NCBI GenBank assembly: GCA_040902925.1
Contig: JBBDWJ010000034.1
Location: 1-8,855, forward strand
Direction of reading: 5' to 3'
Length of the DNA stretch: 8,855 nt
From: JBBDWJ01 sp040902925
GTDB lineage: Bacteria > Acidobacteriota > Terriglobia > Bryobacterales > UBA6623
Below are positions 6,884 through 8,855 of the stretch, in pieces. Each line of letters opens with the position of its first letter. Within the stretch, counting starts at the first letter, position 1. The translations under genes were made by a program, and so were the position numbers. The notes below the pieces were generated by a model. The model was not told where the DNA came from, made no database searches, and saw only the letters and a list, made by a program, of their open reading frames with translations.

Positions 6884-6947
6884 CGCATTCTAGCAACGCA
6901 CCTGTTTTGAGCCCTGTGGTTCGCGCCGAACGGGCTAGAATGAGGCG
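6884..6947. promoter_or_regulatory. Divergent promoter region with mirrored GCTAGAATG boxes
   Basis: The 64-bp gap between two divergent genes contains the 9-mer GCTAGAATG twice in opposite orientation: 6934-6942 on the plus strand and 6886-6894 on the minus strand, each directly before its gene. TAGAAT is a one-mismatch -10 box, and the minus copy reads TGCTAGAAT, an extended -10. The plus box ends six bases before ATG 6948 and the minus box three bases before ATG 6883, so transcripts would have almost no leader. No clear -35 match is visible on either strand. Binding of one regulator to both copies is the other reading. Confidence 0.5.
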
Positions 6948-8855
6948 ATGTTTCCCGTGCGTCTGTTCGCATTTTTCGGGCTGTTGCTTCTGATCGCCGC
7001 GCTGCCGGCGGAGGCGCAGAGCCGCAAGCTCACGATCGAGGAGATTTTCGCTGAGCCGGGGCCCACCGGGCCCGCTCCCACGCAGTTTCAATGGAGCCCT
7101 GACGGGAAGCTCCTGACGTATATCCTGCCGGGAGAAGGCGAAGCGGAGTCAAGGGATTTGTGGGCTTTTGACCCGCTAAGCGGCGAGAAACGAATTCTGG
7201 TGAGCGGCGAGCAGCTCTCGCGGCTTGCTCCGTCCACCGAGCAGGCCACCGGCGATGAGCGCGAACGCGAAAGGCTGCGGCGATATTCCGTCGCCGCTTA
7301 CCTTTGGGCGCCTGACGCGAAGGCGATTCTGTTCACCAGCGCCGGACGGCTCTATCTGTTCGATCTGGCGACTCAGCAGTCGCGGGCTCTGGCGAGGAAC
7401 AAGAGCGGCGTGCGCGATCCGAAGTTTTCCCCTGACGGGCGCTGGGTGTCGTTCCTCTACCAGCATGACATCTGGCTCGCGCCGGCCGGCGGCGGCAAAG
7501 AGCTTCCGCTGACCACGGGCGCCACCGACACACTCTTCCACGGCGACCTCGACTGGGTTTACCCCGAGGAATTCGCCATCCGCAGCGGCTATGCCTGGTC
7601 GCCCGACAGCCTTCGCATCGCTTACCTCGAAATCGACCAGGGGCGCGTTCCGGTGTATCCGATCACGGATCTGATTGCGCTCGAAGCCGCTGTCGATCTG
7701 CAGCGCTACCCCAAGGCGGGTGATCCCAACCCTCGCGTGCGCCTTGGCGTCATCGAGGTTAAGGAGGCCGGCCGCCGAAAAGCGAGAACGGCATGGGTGC
7801 GAAAGGACGCGGAATATCTGCCGCGATTCTCGTGGGTGCATGCCACGCGCCTGGCCGTGCAGTATCTCAACCGCGCGCAAACCGAGCTGCAGTTGGTCTT
7901 CGCGGACGCTCACGACGGGCTAACCAGCACGGTCCTTGTGGAAAACGACCCGCATTGGATCAACGTCACCAACGACCTCACCTTCCTCGACGAGCGCAAG
8001 CAGTTCCTGTGGACTTCCGAGCGCGAAGGGTATCGCCACATCGAGCTTTACGGCTACGACGGCGAAAGAAGAAGCTCGCTGACCAGCGGCGATTGGGAAG
8101 TGCAGGCCGTCGAAAAGGTCGACGCGGATAGCGGCTGGGTTTACTACACCTCCAACGAGGCTAATCCCCTGGGCGCTGACCTCTATCGCGTACAACTCGA
8201 CGGCACGAAAAAGGAACGGCTAACTTCAGGGCAGGGCGTTCACAAGCCCGACTTCAATGAGCAGGCCAGCGCCTACCTGGATACGGCGTCCAGCCTGAAG
8301 TCGGTTCCGGAGTGGCGCGTAAATCGAATTACCGATGACGTAACGGCGGTTTTGCATCAGGCTCGATCTCTGGATGGGTATGATCTGGTGGAGCCGGAAC
8401 TCAAGACGATCCAAGCGCCCGACGGCGCGCTGATTCGCATCCTGCTGCTGAAGCCAAAGGCGATCGACCCTCAGCAGAAGCTCCCGGTACTGTTGTATGT
8501 CTACGGCGGGCCTCATGCGCCAACGATCCGGGACGCGTTTGATACCCGCGGGCGCTACCTGTTTCATCAGTACCTGGTCTCGAAGGGCTATGTGGTCGCG
8601 CAGGTGGATGACCGCGCTTCCGCGCTTCTCGGCCATCGCCACGAGGCCGCGCTGCACCGCGCCTACGGCCCTACTGCGCTACGTGACTATTTAACGGCGG
8701 TGGACCATCTCAAGACGCTTCCGTTTGTGGACGGAGAGCGGATCGGCATCTGGGGCTGGAGCGGCGGCGGTTTCAGCACCTGCTTCGCTCTTACGCACAG
8801 CAAGGCTTTTCGGGTGGGTGTCGCGGTTGCTCCCGTGACCGACTGGCGGCTCTAC
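6948..8855 (+). CDS. DPP IV-like S9 family serine peptidase, 3' end cut by window
   Basis: The frame runs 636 codons from ATG 6948 to the last base without a stop. Residues 1-23 are a Sec signal peptide (cleavage near AEA-QS). About 40-480 is a DPP IV N-terminal beta-propeller, with WSPDGK and FSPDGR blade motifs and DWVYPEEF (202-209). Its Glu207-Glu208 match the pair that grips the substrate N-terminus in dipeptidyl peptidases. From about 490 the alpha/beta-hydrolase domain begins: YVYGGPHA (Tyr519, oxyanion tyrosine), VDDRAS near 555 where relatives usually read DNRG, and the nucleophile elbow GWSGGG with Ser605, where most relatives have GWSYGG. The distal Asp and His of the triad lie beyond the window. 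Expected role: release of N-terminal dipeptides, often X-Pro, in the periplasm. The altered elbow makes activity uncertain. GTG 6957 is an alternative start. Confidence 0.9.
   Translation, partial: MFPVRLFAFFGLLLLIAALPAEAQSRKLTIEEIFAEPGPTGPAPTQFQWSPDGKLLTYILPGEGEAESRDLWAFDPLSGEKRILVSGEQLSRLAPSTEQATGDERERERLRRYSVAAYLWAPDAKAILFTSAGRLYLFDLATQQSRALARNKSGVRDPKFSPDGRWVSFLYQHDIWLAPAGGGKELPLTTGATDTLFHGDLDWVYPEEFAIRSGYAWSPDSLRIAYLEIDQGRVPVYPITDLIALEAAVDLQRYPKAGDPNPRVRLGVIEVKEAGRRKARTAWVRKDAEYLPRFSWVHATRLAVQYLNRAQTELQLVFADAHDGLTSTVLVENDPHWINVTNDLTFLDERKQFLWTSEREGYRHIELYGYDGERRSSLTSGDWEVQAVEKVDADSGWVYYTSNEANPLGADLYRVQLDGTKKERLTSGQGVHKPDFNEQASAYLDTASSLKSVPEWRVNRITDDVTAVLHQARSLDGYDLVEPELKTIQAPDGALIRILLLKPKAIDPQQKLPVLLYVYGGPHAPTIRDAFDTRGRYLFHQYLVSKGYVVAQVDDRASALLGHRHEAALHRAYGPTALRDYLTAVDHLKTLPFVDGERIGIWGWSGGGFSTCFALTHSKAFRVGVAVAPVTDWRLY

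Noticed and set aside
6168..7091. 307-codon minus-strand frame spanning the phosphodiesterase start and the peptidase start
   Set aside because: It crosses the divergent promoter and overlaps the real phosphodiesterase frame on the same strand. It is Arg-rich shadow sequence.
7176..7913. 245-codon minus-strand frame inside the peptidase gene
   Set aside because: It is antisense to the beta-propeller region of the DPP IV homologue. The plus frame is open for 636 codons with conserved motifs.
1..8855. CRISPR array, transposase, phage or known defence genes, tRNA or rRNA
   Set aside because: I saw no regularly spaced repeats, no IS-like terminal repeats with a transposase, no cloverleaf or rRNA motifs, and no defence-family signatures.

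Overview
The window is GC-rich bacterial DNA with strong third-position G/C bias. It holds four long, well-supported genes, one further gene that runs off the right edge, and one small gene that is probable but not certain. The mix points to an environmental Gram-negative bacterium, most likely an acidobacterium. The evidence is a kinesin-light-chain-like TPR protein, a secreted SUMF1-type protein carrying a peptidoglycan-associated AMIN domain, an S9 dipeptidyl-peptidase IV homologue ending in APVTDWRLY, and a GC-rich intergenic palindrome. That placement is inference from gene content only; no RNA gene or taxonomic marker is present.

Layout from left to right. Positions 1-259 hold no gene but contain a perfect GC-rich hairpin (23-42) and a second perfect hairpin (214-233). 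A secreted TPR protein lies on the minus strand (260-1489). Divergent from it is a secreted SUMF1-AMIN fusion (about 1677-3068), with a TATAAT box inside a small palindrome just before its start. After a GC-rich hairpin comes an AMP-forming acyl-CoA ligase (3178-4791). A 94-residue protein (4906-5190) follows, carrying three QL-x-LPL or QLPLP motifs that resemble sliding-clamp-binding peptides. Converging on it is a membrane-anchored type I phosphodiesterase with five C-terminal membrane segments (5267-6883, minus). A 64-bp divergent promoter region separates this from a periplasmic DPP IV-like peptidase (from 6948), which is cut by the window end at residue 636.

The genes do not form one pathway or an obvious operon. 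Four of the six products carry an export signal or membrane anchor, so the region leans towards envelope and periplasmic functions. The acyl-CoA ligase is the clear cytoplasmic metabolic enzyme. I found no CRISPR array, transposase, phage gene or known defence system. The best candidates for something new are the small protein with three clamp-like motifs, the SUMF1-AMIN fusion that lacks the FGE cysteine pair, the DPP IV homologue with an altered catalytic elbow, and promoter-like boxes placed almost on top of start codons.
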